DNA from: Actinomycetes bacterium
Lineage (GTDB): Bacteria > Actinomycetota > Acidimicrobiia > IMCC26256 > PALSA-610
Direction of reading: 5' to 3'
Length of the DNA: 41,247 nt
Assembly (NCBI GenBank): GCA_025360585.1
Contig: JANYBW010000036.1
Span: forward strand, 1-41,247
Below are positions 1 through 6,677 of the stretch, piece after piece; the first letter of the stretch is position 1; each line of letters begins with the position of its first letter. The notes beneath the pieces were generated by a model. The model searched no databases. It was not told the origin of the DNA and saw nothing but the letters and a program-made list of their open reading frames with translations. Both the position numbers and the translations under genes were made by a program.

Positions 1-300
1 GCTGCGGAACGAATTGGGTCGCCAGCGAGTCGCAGATTTGGCATTGCCTCGGCCAACGCGGCGATCGCTTCTTGGAGCTCGAGGCGCGCGAGCGAAGCAC
101 CGAGACAGAAATGAATCCCCGCGCCAAACGTCAGCAAGGTCCAGCCTTGCGGCTTGGTGCGGGTGATGTCGAAGACGCCAGCGTTTGGCAGCGCTTCCGG
201 ATCGTGATTCGCCGAAAGTGTGCTGAGGGTGACGATCGTTCCTTCACGCCAGTGTCCTTGTTGTCACGTTGAACCGCCCGAGAAGCGCAACGCCATCAAC
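1..300 (-). pseudogene. Cytochrome P450, C-terminal remnant (cut by window edge)
   Basis: On the minus strand an open frame from 265 down to 1 encodes the heme end of a cytochrome P450. It reads SANHDPEALPNAGVFDITR and then the heme-ligand loop FGAGIHFCLG (Cys codon near 107), followed by ASLARLELQEAIAALAEAMP, the classic L-helix. The frame has an in-frame TGA at 266-264. In another minus frame just upstream (276-247) lies RFNVTTRTLA, which resembles the RTA stretch that normally precedes the beta-strand before the ANRDP motif. About a dozen residues are missing between the two pieces, and the I-helix, the ExxR region and everything before are absent, because the next gene ends at 448. I read this as a deleted and frameshifted monooxygenase gene. 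The C-terminus continues beyond the window. A sequencing error alone would not explain the missing N-terminal 250+ residues. Confidence 0.8.
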
Positions 301-447
301 TCGCTGGTCGTCGAGGTAGGCGTGGCTTCGCGCCCAACGAAGTGCTCGCATTGAGTGGCACAAAATCACCGCCATACGGTCGCAACGTGCCACTCAACGG
401 CAGCATGTGTGCGGAGAGATTGATACGTCGTTTGGACGTGCGCTCGG

Positions 448-1374
448 TCACCAGGCGCGAGCGATGTCTGCTACCTGCACAGCACATCGTTCGAGATCAT
501 CCCAACGGTGCTTGAACGCGGTGTAGCGCATCGACTCGAGCCCGGTGTGAAGTTCATAGCACGCGCTTCGGAGTTCGCGATCTGGGCCGAGCGGCGCGTC
601 GCGACTCAGGCGATCCATGGCATCGCGAAAGACAGCGCCATCTAACGTGCCGTGCCAGGGCGCCCAGAAACACAGCATCGCGATGTCGTAGAGGGAGTCG
701 CCCGTCATCACGCAACCCCAATCGAGCAAGCCCGTGATCTGGCGATCCACAACCAAGACATTGCCATTGAGCAAATCGCCGTGCACAATTTCGTTGCGGG
801 TCGGACAACGTGGCGCGAGCCGTTGCAAAACTCCAACAGCGTGATCAAACACGGTCGCTTCCAAAGGGCGTGTGTCGAGAGCGTCGCGCCAGCCAAAAAT
901 GCGCGCCTTGTTTGGGTTGGCGACGCTCAACAACGCTTCGGTCCAGGTTGTGTGTTCGCCTCGCCCGTCCGCGTCCCACAAACCGAAACCTGAGTGTGGC
1001 GGTTGGATCTCGCGCAACGTATCGAGTGAATGAAGGAGCGACGGCAGCGTTGCGATGAGATCCGCGGCCGGTAGAAGATCAAACGCGGTTCCTTCGACGC
1101 GCCGCGAGATTGCAAATGCACCATCTGCGTGCCAGCCGAGTTCGACGATCTCAGTGATCGGAAGGTTCGCCGTATTTCGTTGCGCGCAGAGCGCATCTTT
1201 TTGGTAGTCCTCAATGTGCTGTCCGAAACGAACGACAAACGGGTCACCGTCGCAATCGAAGGCCCAGGCACTCGACCACTCGCCGCCTTGCAGATATGTT
1301 GGCGGCGATGCAACGATGTAGCCCAAATCCTTGAGCCGCTCTACAACTTCGGTTGCACTGAGTATTGGTTTCAT
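448..1374 (-). CDS. Phosphotransferase of the APH/choline kinase family
   Basis: This is a 308-residue protein with the aminoglycoside-phosphotransferase fold. The catalytic loop HGDLLNGN (residues 198-205) is the Brenner motif, with Asp200 as the expected catalytic base and Asn205 binding metal. LDWG (217-220) is the DFG-like metal-binding motif, with Asp218. The N-terminal lobe has the strand pair WSSAWAFD...PFVVRF that holds ATP. Members transfer phosphate from ATP to small hydroxylated molecules such as aminoglycosides, homoserine, choline or macrolides; nothing here identifies the substrate. Layout is closest to the hygromycin-B-kinase-like group. Start is the ATG at 1374; no strong ribosome binding site precedes it. 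It is transcribed toward the P450 remnant and is probably monocistronic. A resistance role is possible but not shown. Confidence 0.85.
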   Translation of the reverse strand: MKPILSATEVVERLKDLGYIVASPPTYLQGGEWSSAWAFDCDGDPFVVRFGQHIEDYQKDALCAQRNTANLPITEIVELGWHADGAFAISRRVEGTAFDLLPAADLIATLPSLLHSLDTLREIQPPHSGFGLWDADGRGEHTTWTEALLSVANPNKARIFGWRDALDTRPLEATVFDHAVGVLQRLAPRCPTRNEIVHGDLLNGNVLVVDRQITGLLDWGCVMTGDSLYDIAMLCFWAPWHGTLDGAVFRDAMDRLSRDAPLGPDRELRSACYELHTGLESMRYTAFKHRWDDLERCAVQVADIARAW

Positions 1375-1437
1375 GGATCTCGGACTGTGTCATGTCGTCG
1401 ACGCGATCCGCAACCACGAACATCGAGGAGCACAACC

Positions 1438-1602
1438 ATGACTGACCGCGACGATCTACAACAACAGCGCATCTCGGTACTCGAAGCACACTTCCAATCG
1501 GAAGTCGACCACGCCTAGCGTATCTATCTCGATGTTGCTTCGATGCTCGGCCAAATCGGTCGTGCCGATGTGCTCGCATTCGCCGGATCGGATGACGCAT
1601 GA
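1438..1602 (+). pseudogene. SnoaL-like (NTF2 fold) gene with internal deletion
   Basis: An ATG at 1438 with a good ribosome binding site (GAGGAG, 1424-1429) opens a frame reading DDLQQQRISVLEAHFQSEVD, the typical first helix of small ketosteroid-isomerase-like/SnoaL proteins. It stops at TAG 1516-1518, but the same frame continues at once with RIYLDVASMLGQIGRADVLA up to TGA at 1602. That second piece is the usual last strand and helix of the same family (consensus ERVYFD....Q.G). About 95-100 residues of the barrel are missing between the halves, so the product cannot fold. The TAG sits where a Glu codon is expected in the ERIY motif. This is a gene that lost its middle in one deletion while keeping its start and end. 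It occupies most of the 380-nt gap between the phosphotransferase and the next gene; the rest of the gap shows nothing I recognise. Confidence 0.72.
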
Positions 1603-1754
1603 CAATTGAATCGGGATGTCGGGGTTTGCGCGACTGTCGGATCAGGATGGCAGTTGCGACAACGCACGCTGCCTGGCGGTGAACAACGGTTCTTCGATGC
1701 AACAACAACGAAACGCTTGCCCTGCGTAGGTTTGCCTTGTGTTAAGGAGTGTCG

Positions 1755-2423
1755 ATGTTTGGTGTACATGAAGCCGTCTCTGAGTTGGTCGCTCGCGAGG
1801 CTTGGATGCGAGACGTTGTCGCGCCGCTGGGCTCGCGCGATCTGCCTGTTGCGAGTGTGTTGCCCGGCTGGTCGATCGCGCACGTGCTCGTGCATCTTGC
1901 TCGCAATGCTGACAGTCATCGGCATCGCATCGTCGCAGCACCAACGGGCGCGATCGTCGATCAGTACGCGGGTGGTGTCGCTGGACGCGCCCGCGAAATC
2001 GAAAACGGTGTGCGGCGCTCCGCGAGAGCAATCGTTGACGATGTCATCGAGACATCGCTCCTACTCGACGCGGCTTGGTCGACGGTGTTGCGCGAACACT
2101 GGTCCGCAACGTCGCGAGATGTCAGTGGGTCGTTGCGGACGTTAGATACCTTGCCGAATCGGCGGCTGCAAGAAATTGAAGTGCACGTGGTCGATCTTGG
2201 TGTGGGTGTCTCGCACCGCGATTGGCCGCAGCGGTTCATGGATCTGTTTCTTGAGCCGATGCGTGCGTCAATGGCAAGCCGCTTGCCATTGGGTGCGTCG
2301 ACGCCGAGGATCTCACTCGATGAGCGCGATGAATTGTGGTGGTTGTATGGCCGAGGCAAGTTTGATGGCTATCCGCAATTGGCCGGCCTTGGTGTCACGA
2401 CCGATCGTTCGCACCGAACGTAA
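1755..2423 (+). CDS. Maleylpyruvate isomerase/DinB-family protein, probably mycothiol-dependent
   Basis: This 222-residue protein begins with a DinB-like four-helix bundle: LPGWSIAHVLVHLARNADSH near residues 37-56 carries the conserved Trp and His residues used for metal binding in this family. It continues with the actinobacterial maleylpyruvate-isomerase pattern QYAGG..R.REIENG, then LP..RLQEIEVHVVDLGVGV and the DWP motif. Family members use mycothiol and a metal ion to isomerise or conjugate small electrophiles in the cytoplasm; the natural substrate here is unknown. I chose ATG 1755 because AAGGAG (1744-1749) lies 5 nt upstream; a GTG at 1749 would overlap that site. Neighbours are broken genes on both sides, so no operon partner is visible. 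Confidence 0.85.
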   Translation: MFGVHEAVSELVAREAWMRDVVAPLGSRDLPVASVLPGWSIAHVLVHLARNADSHRHRIVAAPTGAIVDQYAGGVAGRAREIENGVRRSARAIVDDVIETSLLLDAAWSTVLREHWSATSRDVSGSLRTLDTLPNRRLQEIEVHVVDLGVGVSHRDWPQRFMDLFLEPMRASMASRLPLGASTPRISLDERDELWWLYGRGKFDGYPQLAGLGVTTDRSHRT

Positions 2424-2509
2424 GTTGCAATGCCTGAGCCGAGACGACGCAAGCGTTTCGAGAAGTTTGCGAGTGTTAGTTGCATCAGCGTTCCTTCAGG
2501 ATTGAGAAT

Positions 2510-2835
2510 ATGAACATCGACATTGAGCACTACAACGAAGGGCATCTCGATGGCGTGATCGCTGTCAAAATAGCGGAGGGCTGGACTTCGTTGACCGAAG
2601 ATCGCGAGCGTGCTCATCGCGTGTTCACTGCACCCGGTGTTGTGAATGTCGTTTCAACACTACCGATCCGGTATGGATTATTGGTGCAGCCGATGGCGAG
2701 AGCACTCGCATCTTGGCGGTCGACGCGGATGGCGAGCACGTCGTATTCGCTGTGTCGGATGTGTTGCATATTTCGGGTCTCGCGCAGGCGTGGGTCAACG
2801 GCTTCCTCGCCGGCTCAGATCCCCAGCGCCGTTGA
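2510..2835 (+). pseudogene. GNAT acetyltransferase start joined out of frame to an unknown tail
   Basis: An ATG at 2510 opens a frame whose first ~48 residues read like the N-terminus of a GNAT N-acetyltransferase (IDIEHYNEGHLDGVIAVKI, then the Trp-containing EGWTSL and PGVVNVV strand). Family resemblance ends near 2655. From about 2653 a different frame reads TTDPVWIIGAADGESTRILA and on to VVFAVSDVL..WVNGFLAGSDPQRR, ending at TGA 2833-2835. That second piece looks like the folded end of some protein but not a GNAT acetyl-CoA-binding region (no QxxGxA motif). Either two different genes were fused by a deletion, or one unusual gene is frameshifted. The following stretch 2836-3018 has no convincing gene. 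Confidence 0.55.
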
Positions 2836-3018
2836 CACTTCGACTCTTGCCCAAAGGCCGTCTGGGTTGGCGATATTGGCGAGCACGAACGCTCCGATGC
2901 ACAACGCCGGCAGCGTCGTCGTTGACGGGAGCAAGACCCTCGGCGTTGGTCGATGATGAGCACAGCCCCGGGCCGGTTGCCGCCGAGTATGAGGTGCGCG
3001 CCATGTGCTCGACGGCGG

Positions 3019-3672
3019 TTAGTGCCTCGTCCACTGAGGCTGGGTAATGGTGTCGACGCGAACGATATTGCCGCGCATCGCGACCTCGCGGAATTGGTAG
3101 AGCACCGCGGCTGTTGGTGGGTTGATCCATTCGCCGCGTACTGGCATGCGCAGAATCATTGGGGCAGATTCTGGCGGTGCGTGCGAGTCTCGGATCATCT
3201 TCGGGGCTTCGGGGTGGTCGAGTTCGGCGATCGGCACCAACCACGCCGCGTGCACTTCGTCGGGGGCCGGTTTCAGCACAACAGGCGATGGTGACCACAG
3301 CACCACGGGCGTGATGGCAATGCCTGCAAGTGTGATGAGCTCATCGAGTTCGCCGAGCAACGTGCCCGCGCTGAGTTGGACGCCAACCTCTTCGGCCACC
3401 TCGCGGCGCACCGCATCGACCGCAGTTTCGCCAGCATCGAGCATGCCACCTGGCAGCGCGTACTGGCCAGCGCTACGCCGAAGGTTCAATGCCCGCTGGG
3501 TAAAGACGTAGCAACACTCGCCATCTTCGTTTGGGGCGAGCACGATGCCGACGGCCGCTCGACGAATGGGCGGGGAGTCGGTAGCGCTCGACAAGCGCGG
3601 GAACTGTTCGAAACGCGCACGCATCACTCTGCGAAGACCGTCGATGTGCAATCGCTCGCCGGGAGAAGTCAT
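3019..3672 (-). CDS. Nudix hydrolase, CoA-pyrophosphatase-like
   Basis: This 217-residue cytoplasmic hydrolase has a complete Nudix box at residues 76-98: G, five residues, E, seven residues, then REVAEEVGV, giving the Glu cluster that binds Mg2+. The box is preceded by the usual strand GIVLAPNEDGECCYVFTQRA and by LRRSAGQYALPGG, the layout of NudL-type enzymes that cut CoA and its derivatives into 3',5'-ADP and acyl-phosphopantetheine. That substrate assignment is inference from the overall layout; the box itself is certain. The start at 3672 has no ribosome binding site but has a TAGATT box (3684-3679) six nucleotides upstream, fitting a leaderless transcript. It lies downstream of the broken SRPBCC gene on the same strand. 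Confidence 0.85.
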   Translation of the reverse strand: MTSPGERLHIDGLRRVMRARFEQFPRLSSATDSPPIRRAAVGIVLAPNEDGECCYVFTQRALNLRRSAGQYALPGGMLDAGETAVDAVRREVAEEVGVQLSAGTLLGELDELITLAGIAITPVVLWSPSPVVLKPAPDEVHAAWLVPIAELDHPEAPKMIRDSHAPPESAPMILRMPVRGEWINPPTAAVLYQFREVAMRGNIVRVDTITQPQWTRH

Positions 3673-3684
3673 GGATTGAATCTA
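3673..3684 (-). promoter_or_regulatory. Probable leaderless -10 box of the Nudix gene
   Basis: TAGATT at 3684-3679 fits the actinobacterial -10 pattern TAnnnT and is followed by exactly 6 nt and then the ATG at 3672. The same TAGATT-N6-ATG layout precedes the gene at 23190. No clear -35 box is visible. Confidence 0.45.
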
Positions 3685-3798
3685 CGAGGTCTGAGCGCTC
3701 ACCCGTTTACGAATCAGCATGCGGGCTCGGCGCGCCGCGTCAACTGAAACAGTGCGGTGGGCTTTCGCGTGCTCCATCGAGTTTTCGAGGAAACTCAT
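3682..3798 (-). CDS. Possible 38-residue basic protein upstream of the Nudix gene
   Basis: A short frame starts with ATG at 3798 (MSFLENSMEHAKAHRTVSVD) and ends with RARMLIRKRVSAQTS before TAG. It is Arg/Lys-rich in its second half and ends 9 nt before the Nudix start, so it could be a small cotranscribed gene. Against it: no ribosome binding site, and its end overlaps the proposed Nudix -10 box. I do not recognise the sequence. It could also be a chance frame between two genes. Confidence 0.25.
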   Translation of the reverse strand: MSFLENSMEHAKAHRTVSVDAARRARMLIRKRVSAQTS

Positions 3799-3851
3799 CG
3801 TGACTCAACGCGAAGATGCCGATCGGGTCGCGCCTGTTCCGATACCGCCGA

Positions 3852-4272
3852 CTACTTGCCTTCAGCAACGCGTTTGAAACATTCGTTCTCTGTCGTAATG
3901 GCTTTCAAAATGGCCTTGCCAGTGAGCGCGCGCACGATGGCCGCGGTCGGGCCGACCATTTCAATGGACAACCGATTCTCCGTGCCCGAAGCGGTCGCGC
4001 TCAGCTCGTGGCGGCCGGTCATTTTTGTGCCGAAGATTTTTGTTGACCAAGCGAAGTCTTGGGTTGACCACGAACTGGTCAACCGTCCAGGTTGCGAGCC
4101 GCTGACGCGGCTGTTTGATCTTTGCTCGGCTCCCGAGTGCGATCGGACGGGGAGTGATGAGCTCGACGCTCGTCACCGTAGGCATAAGCGAAGGCCATGC
4201 TTCGACATCGGTGGTGAGCGCCCACACGGTTCCGATCGGTGCAGCGATCGTGATTGCATTTTCGATGGTCAT
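3852..4272 (-). pseudogene. SRPBCC-fold (polyketide cyclase-like) gene with a frameshift
   Basis: The gene starts at ATG 4272 with ITIAAPIGTVWALTTDVEAW and LGSRAKIKQPRQRLATWTVD, the standard start of SRPBCC/START-fold proteins (helix-grip fold that holds hydrophobic ligands). After about residue 75 (near 4050) the family pattern jumps to another frame, which reads FAWSTKIFGTKMTGRHEL..., then the GPTAAIVRALTGKA helix and ENECFKRVAEGK, ending at 3852. Together the halves make a normal 140-residue protein. The junction reads CTTCGCTTGG; the intact version would plausibly be CTTCGCTTCGCTTGG, so loss of one TTCGC unit would explain the break. It is divergent from the TetR gene at 4309, with an operator between. 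It could still be functional if this is a sequencing error. Confidence 0.78.
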
Positions 4273-4278
4273 ACGTGC

Positions 4279-4300
4279 AACTGTACCAAATGGTACAGTT
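4279..4300. promoter_or_regulatory. Palindromic operator with two opposed -10 boxes
   Basis: A perfect 10-bp inverted repeat (arms AACTGTACCA and its complement, 2-nt spacer AA) fills the gap between the divergent SRPBCC (start 4272) and TetR (start 4309) genes. Each arm contains TACAGT read outward: 7 nt before the SRPBCC ATG on the minus strand and 9 nt before the TetR ATG on the plus strand. A TetR dimer bound here would cover both -10 boxes, so regulator and target would be shut off together. The symmetric sequence and its place are seen directly; binding by the adjacent TetR is inference. Confidence 0.75.
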
Positions 4301-4308
4301 CAGTGTTG

Positions 4309-4947
4309 ATGTCGGGTCCACGGAAAGTTCCTCTCGAACGGCCTGTCGGCAACACAGCCGCTAACCCAGCTAGTAATCCAGCTAGCAATCCAGCTAGTAA
4401 TCCAGCCAGCGATCTTCCGTCACGATCGGCCCGTGACGACCTCCTGCAACGGACAATTGATGAGGTCGCCCACCACGGGCTCGGCGACCGGAGCTTGCGT
4501 GATATCGCCGCCGCGATCGGATCTAGTCATCGAATGCTGCTGTACCACTTTGGATCACGGCCCTACCTCGTTCGAGCGATTGTGGAACGAGTCGAGGCCG
4601 ATCAGCGTACGGCGTTTCTTGATCTCGCGGCTTCGGCGCGAACGGCGCGCGAAGTTGTGCGCTCCCTGTGGGCCAACGTATCTGCACCAGCGATGTTGCC
4701 GTTTGTGCGCTTGTTCTTTGAGGCGATCGGCACCACCGCGGTCGACGTTTCCGACGCAGTGACGAAACCGTGGATCGACGAGAGCGCGCTCGTAACTTCG
4801 CAACTTGGGGTCAAGTTTGATCCGATCGAAATTCGCCTCGGCGTAGCGATTGCGCGTGGGCTGCTCATTGATGTGCTCACGAACGGTGACGCGGCGGCAG
4901 CGACGAAATCGTTGGAGCTTTTTCTCGACCAGTGGTCGTGGTGCTAG
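4309..4947 (+). CDS. TetR-family regulator with an NPAS-repeat N-terminal arm
   Basis: This 212-residue protein has a TetR helix-turn-helix at about residues 45-85: LQRTIDEVAHHGLGDRSLRD, then IAAAIGSSHRMLLYHFGSRP, where LLYHF..R is the family's recognition-helix end. The C-terminal half is the ligand-binding domain. An arm of ~40 residues precedes the DNA-binding domain and contains four exact Asn-Pro-Ala-Ser repeats. The start is ATG 4309, 9 nt after a TACAGT box within the palindrome at 4279-4300, with no ribosome binding site. It is divergent from a broken SRPBCC gene, its likely target. Ligand unknown. Longer in-frame extensions upstream run through the SRPBCC gene and are not credible. 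Confidence 0.85.
   Translation: MSGPRKVPLERPVGNTAANPASNPASNPASNPASDLPSRSARDDLLQRTIDEVAHHGLGDRSLRDIAAAIGSSHRMLLYHFGSRPYLVRAIVERVEADQRTAFLDLAASARTAREVVRSLWANVSAPAMLPFVRLFFEAIGTTAVDVSDAVTKPWIDESALVTSQLGVKFDPIEIRLGVAIARGLLIDVLTNGDAAAATKSLELFLDQWSWC
4363..4410 (+). repeat. Four tandem 12-bp units encoding (Asn-Pro-Ala-Ser)4
   Basis: Four consecutive 12-nt units of the form AATCCAGCTAGT, differing only at third codon positions, encode NPAS four times in the N-terminal arm of the TetR protein. In-frame 12-bp units can be gained or lost by replication slippage without breaking the gene, so copy number may vary between strains. Confidence 0.9.
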
Positions 4948-5000
4948 CAGAAACTTTGACGTATTTGCCGCGCTTACGGTCGGCGGCCGAACACCCGCCC

Positions 5001-5024
5001 CATCCTCGAGGACATCCTCGAGGC
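5001..5024. repeat. 12-bp tandem direct repeat between two convergent TetR genes
   Basis: CATCCTCGAGGA at 5001-5012 is followed directly by CATCCTCGAGGC. Each copy contains the self-complementary CCTCGAGG. It sits in the 93-nt gap between two convergent genes. There is no T-run, so I do not call it a terminator. Confidence 0.6.
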
Positions 5025-5040
5025 AGATTGATGTGCTGAG

Positions 5041-5661
5041 TTAGCAACCAACCGCGTGCTGGCTGATCACGGTCACGAAGACCTCGGCCCACGTCTCGAC
5101 GAATTCGTCGTCGTTGAGGGAGAGTGGTGGCGCGCCGAGAGTCCAAGTGGAGCGTTTGAAGTTAATCAACGCGCCGACGGCGACTACGGCGAGACGTTCC
5201 CGTTCGCGTTGAGCGAGATGGGATAGCCATCGCCCGAGCACATCCGCGCCGATGAGATATCCGCGATCTGAGACGCCGCGCCGCATGCGATCGCGCAAGT
5301 CACCCAGATGCTCGCCCTCCCGCTCGAGAATGTGAGTGATGTCGCGCTCGACTTCGAGTTCGCGTAAGAGCCACCGGCCGAGCAGTAGACACTCCGACCG
5401 AACGTCGCCCAACGGCTGTAGTGCGAGTTCAGCGCTGAGATCGTGAACGGTCCCGAGGTGCCGCTCCAGTCCGGCGGCCAGGAGCGCCGACTTGGAGTCG
5501 AAATACTTGTACAACGCTCCGGAGCGCGGCGCGAGGCCGGCCGCGGCTTCGATCTCGCCGACGGTCGTCGACGCGACGCCCTTCGAAGCGAAGAGGTGCA
5601 TGGCGGCATCGAGTAGCCGGCCTCGGGTCTCACGGCTCCGTAAATCGGACGACTTGTTCAT
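5041..5661 (-). CDS. TetR-family regulator
   Basis: This 206-residue protein has the TetR N-terminal helix-turn-helix: ETRGRLLDAAMHLFASKGVA, TTVGEIEAAAGL, then GALYKYFDSKSALLAAGLER (roughly residues 8-60), followed by a ligand-binding domain. Start is ATG 5661. No ribosome binding site is present, but TACACT at 5674-5669 lies 7 nt upstream, so the transcript is probably leaderless. A palindrome at 5660-5679 overlaps the start codon, and the SRPBCC/alpha-beta hydrolase pair runs divergently from 5691. Autoregulation plus control of that pair is the natural reading. The same reading frame stays open up to 5877, but that part lies antisense to the SRPBCC gene and is rejected. Confidence 0.87.
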   Translation of the reverse strand: MNKSSDLRSRETRGRLLDAAMHLFASKGVASTTVGEIEAAAGLAPRSGALYKYFDSKSALLAAGLERHLGTVHDLSAELALQPLGDVRSECLLLGRWLLRELEVERDITHILEREGEHLGDLRDRMRRGVSDRGYLIGADVLGRWLSHLAQRERERLAVVAVGALINFKRSTWTLGAPPLSLNDDEFVETWAEVFVTVISQHAVGC

Positions 5662-5679
5662 CACTACGAGTGTAGTGAT
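5660..5679. promoter_or_regulatory. Palindromic operator overlapping the TetR start
   Basis: Inverted repeat ATCACTAC-N4-GTAGTGAT with perfect 8-bp arms. It covers the TetR -10 candidate TACACT (5674-5669, minus strand) and abuts the plus-strand candidate TACGGT (5679-5684) that lies 6 nt before the GTG at 5691. Position fits repression of both divergent genes by the TetR product; this is inference from layout. Confidence 0.7.
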
Positions 5680-5690
5680 ACGGTCGACGC

Positions 5691-6140
5691 GTGCCGATGA
5701 TTGCCGAAGCCTCTGCCTTGGTCGCTGCCGACCCGCAAACCATCCTCGAGTTCGTTCTTGACTTCCGTCAGTATGCCGAAGTCGATCCGAAGTTCGTGCG
5801 TGTCGTATCTGTCGATGGCCCCGATGACATCGGGCGGGGATCGGTGCGCTTTTGGGGCCGGATGCGCGGGCTTCCACCCGCTCCTGATCGCCAGGACTTC
5901 GTGTTGGATCGATGGACCGGCATCACTTTCACCGGCGCGGCGCGTCAACCCGCCCGCTTCATTTTCGGCTTCGTCGGTCGCTTCGAATGCACGCCCACCG
6001 CGGGCGGGACGAATGTGGTCCACCGCTACGAGTTTCGATTCCGTTGGCCGTTCCGCATGATCGAACGCATCAACGCGTCGTGGCTGCAGCGCCAGATCGA
6101 ACGCGAGGTCGCCGACATCGCCGCACGTTTTGCACCGTGA
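5691..6140 (+). CDS. SRPBCC-fold protein (polyketide cyclase/lipid-transfer-like)
   Basis: This intact 149-residue SRPBCC protein reads ASALVAADPQTILEFVLDFR at the start, a central GSVRFWGRMRGLP strand and FVLDRWTGITFTGAARQPAR, and ends with the long C-terminal helix MIERINASWLQRQIEREVAD. The fold makes a deep hydrophobic pocket; family members bind or cyclise lipids and polyketides or act as aromatase-like catalysts. No catalytic role is visible here. Start is GTG 5691 (6 nt after TACGGT), with ATG 5697 as alternative. Its TGA overlaps the GTG of the downstream hydrolase (GTGA), so the two are translationally coupled. It is the second SRPBCC gene divergent from a TetR gene within 2 kb; the first is broken. 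Confidence 0.85.
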   Translation: MPMIAEASALVAADPQTILEFVLDFRQYAEVDPKFVRVVSVDGPDDIGRGSVRFWGRMRGLPPAPDRQDFVLDRWTGITFTGAARQPARFIFGFVGRFECTPTAGGTNVVHRYEFRFRWPFRMIERINASWLQRQIEREVADIAARFAP

Positions 6141-6677
6141 CAAAGCTGCGATTCGCGGACATCGCTTGGAGGCATCGTCGTGGACACAGGTGTGAGGATG
6201 TCGAATACCAGCCTGGCGTCAGCGGGTGGTGGATTTCCTCAACTCAACCAGTCGCTGCAGTGGTAATCGTGCACGGTCTCGAAACGTCGTCGAATCCGCG
6301 GGCAACGGATCGAGGACCGCGACTGGAGTTGGCGTCTGAGCTCTGGCGCGACGGATTCTCCGTCTTGTTGGTCAATCTCGGATACGCATCCGGTCGCCGC
6401 GTTTATAGCGCTGGGCGTCTGGAGTCTGATGACATTCGAAATGCGATTGCCTGGGTGAGCGAACGCGTTTTCAAGCCGGTTGCGATCATTGGCATGAGCG
6501 CCGGAGGGCATGCTGCCGTGGCAGCCGGGCGTGACCACGAAAAAGTTTTCGCGGTCGTGACAGACAGCGCGTTCGTTGACGGTGGGGAGGTCGTCATTGA
6601 ACAGGCAGGACCCGAGCGAGTACGTAGATCGGGTTAAGGCGTTTCTCAACGTCGCGTTGGCCCAACGAGTCGGGTAG
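6137..6677 (+). pseudogene. Alpha/beta hydrolase frameshifted by a 4-bp duplication
   Basis: The frame opens at GTG 6137, overlapping the stop of the SRPBCC gene. It encodes the alpha/beta-hydrolase core: strand VAAVVIVHGLETSSNP (oxyanion region), FSVLLVNLGYASG and the nucleophile elbow GMSAGG (Gly-x-Ser-x-Gly) followed by HAAVAAG. Near 6600 the frame runs into a short tail and stops at 6637. The next frame reads DPSEYVDRVKAFLNVALAQR up to TAG 6677, a typical C-terminal helix of such hydrolases. The break coincides with CAGGCAGG at 6602-6609; removing one CAGG restores EVVIEQDPSEYVDRVKAF. The segment that should carry the acid and His of the triad is also shorter than usual, so activity is doubtful even if repaired. 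Confidence 0.75.

Noticed and set aside
301-447. Short minus-strand frame between the P450 remnant and the phosphotransferase
   Set aside because: No recognisable similarity (LSGTLRPYGGDFVPLNAST); could be more of the decayed P450 region, but unsupported.
448-1374. Naming the phosphotransferase as an antibiotic-resistance gene
   Set aside because: The fold and motifs are shared with many metabolic kinases; nothing in the sequence or context ties it to an antibiotic.
2836-3018. Possible gene piece on the minus strand (frames with LILGGNRPGAVLII and LCIGAFVLANIANPDGLW)
   Set aside because: Two suggestive short stretches in different frames, but no family I can name and no start; too weak to annotate.
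3757-4308. Long upstream extension of the TetR gene at 4309
   Set aside because: The frame is open but runs antisense through the SRPBCC gene and across the operator; TetR similarity begins only after 4309.
4948-5040. Terminator between the convergent TetR genes
   Set aside because: There are direct repeats with short CCTCGAGG palindromes but no stem followed by a T-run; listed only as a repeat.
5662-5877. 72-residue N-terminal extension of the TetR gene at 5661
   Set aside because: It is the shadow of the SRPBCC gene on the other strand and lacks any TetR or start-site feature.
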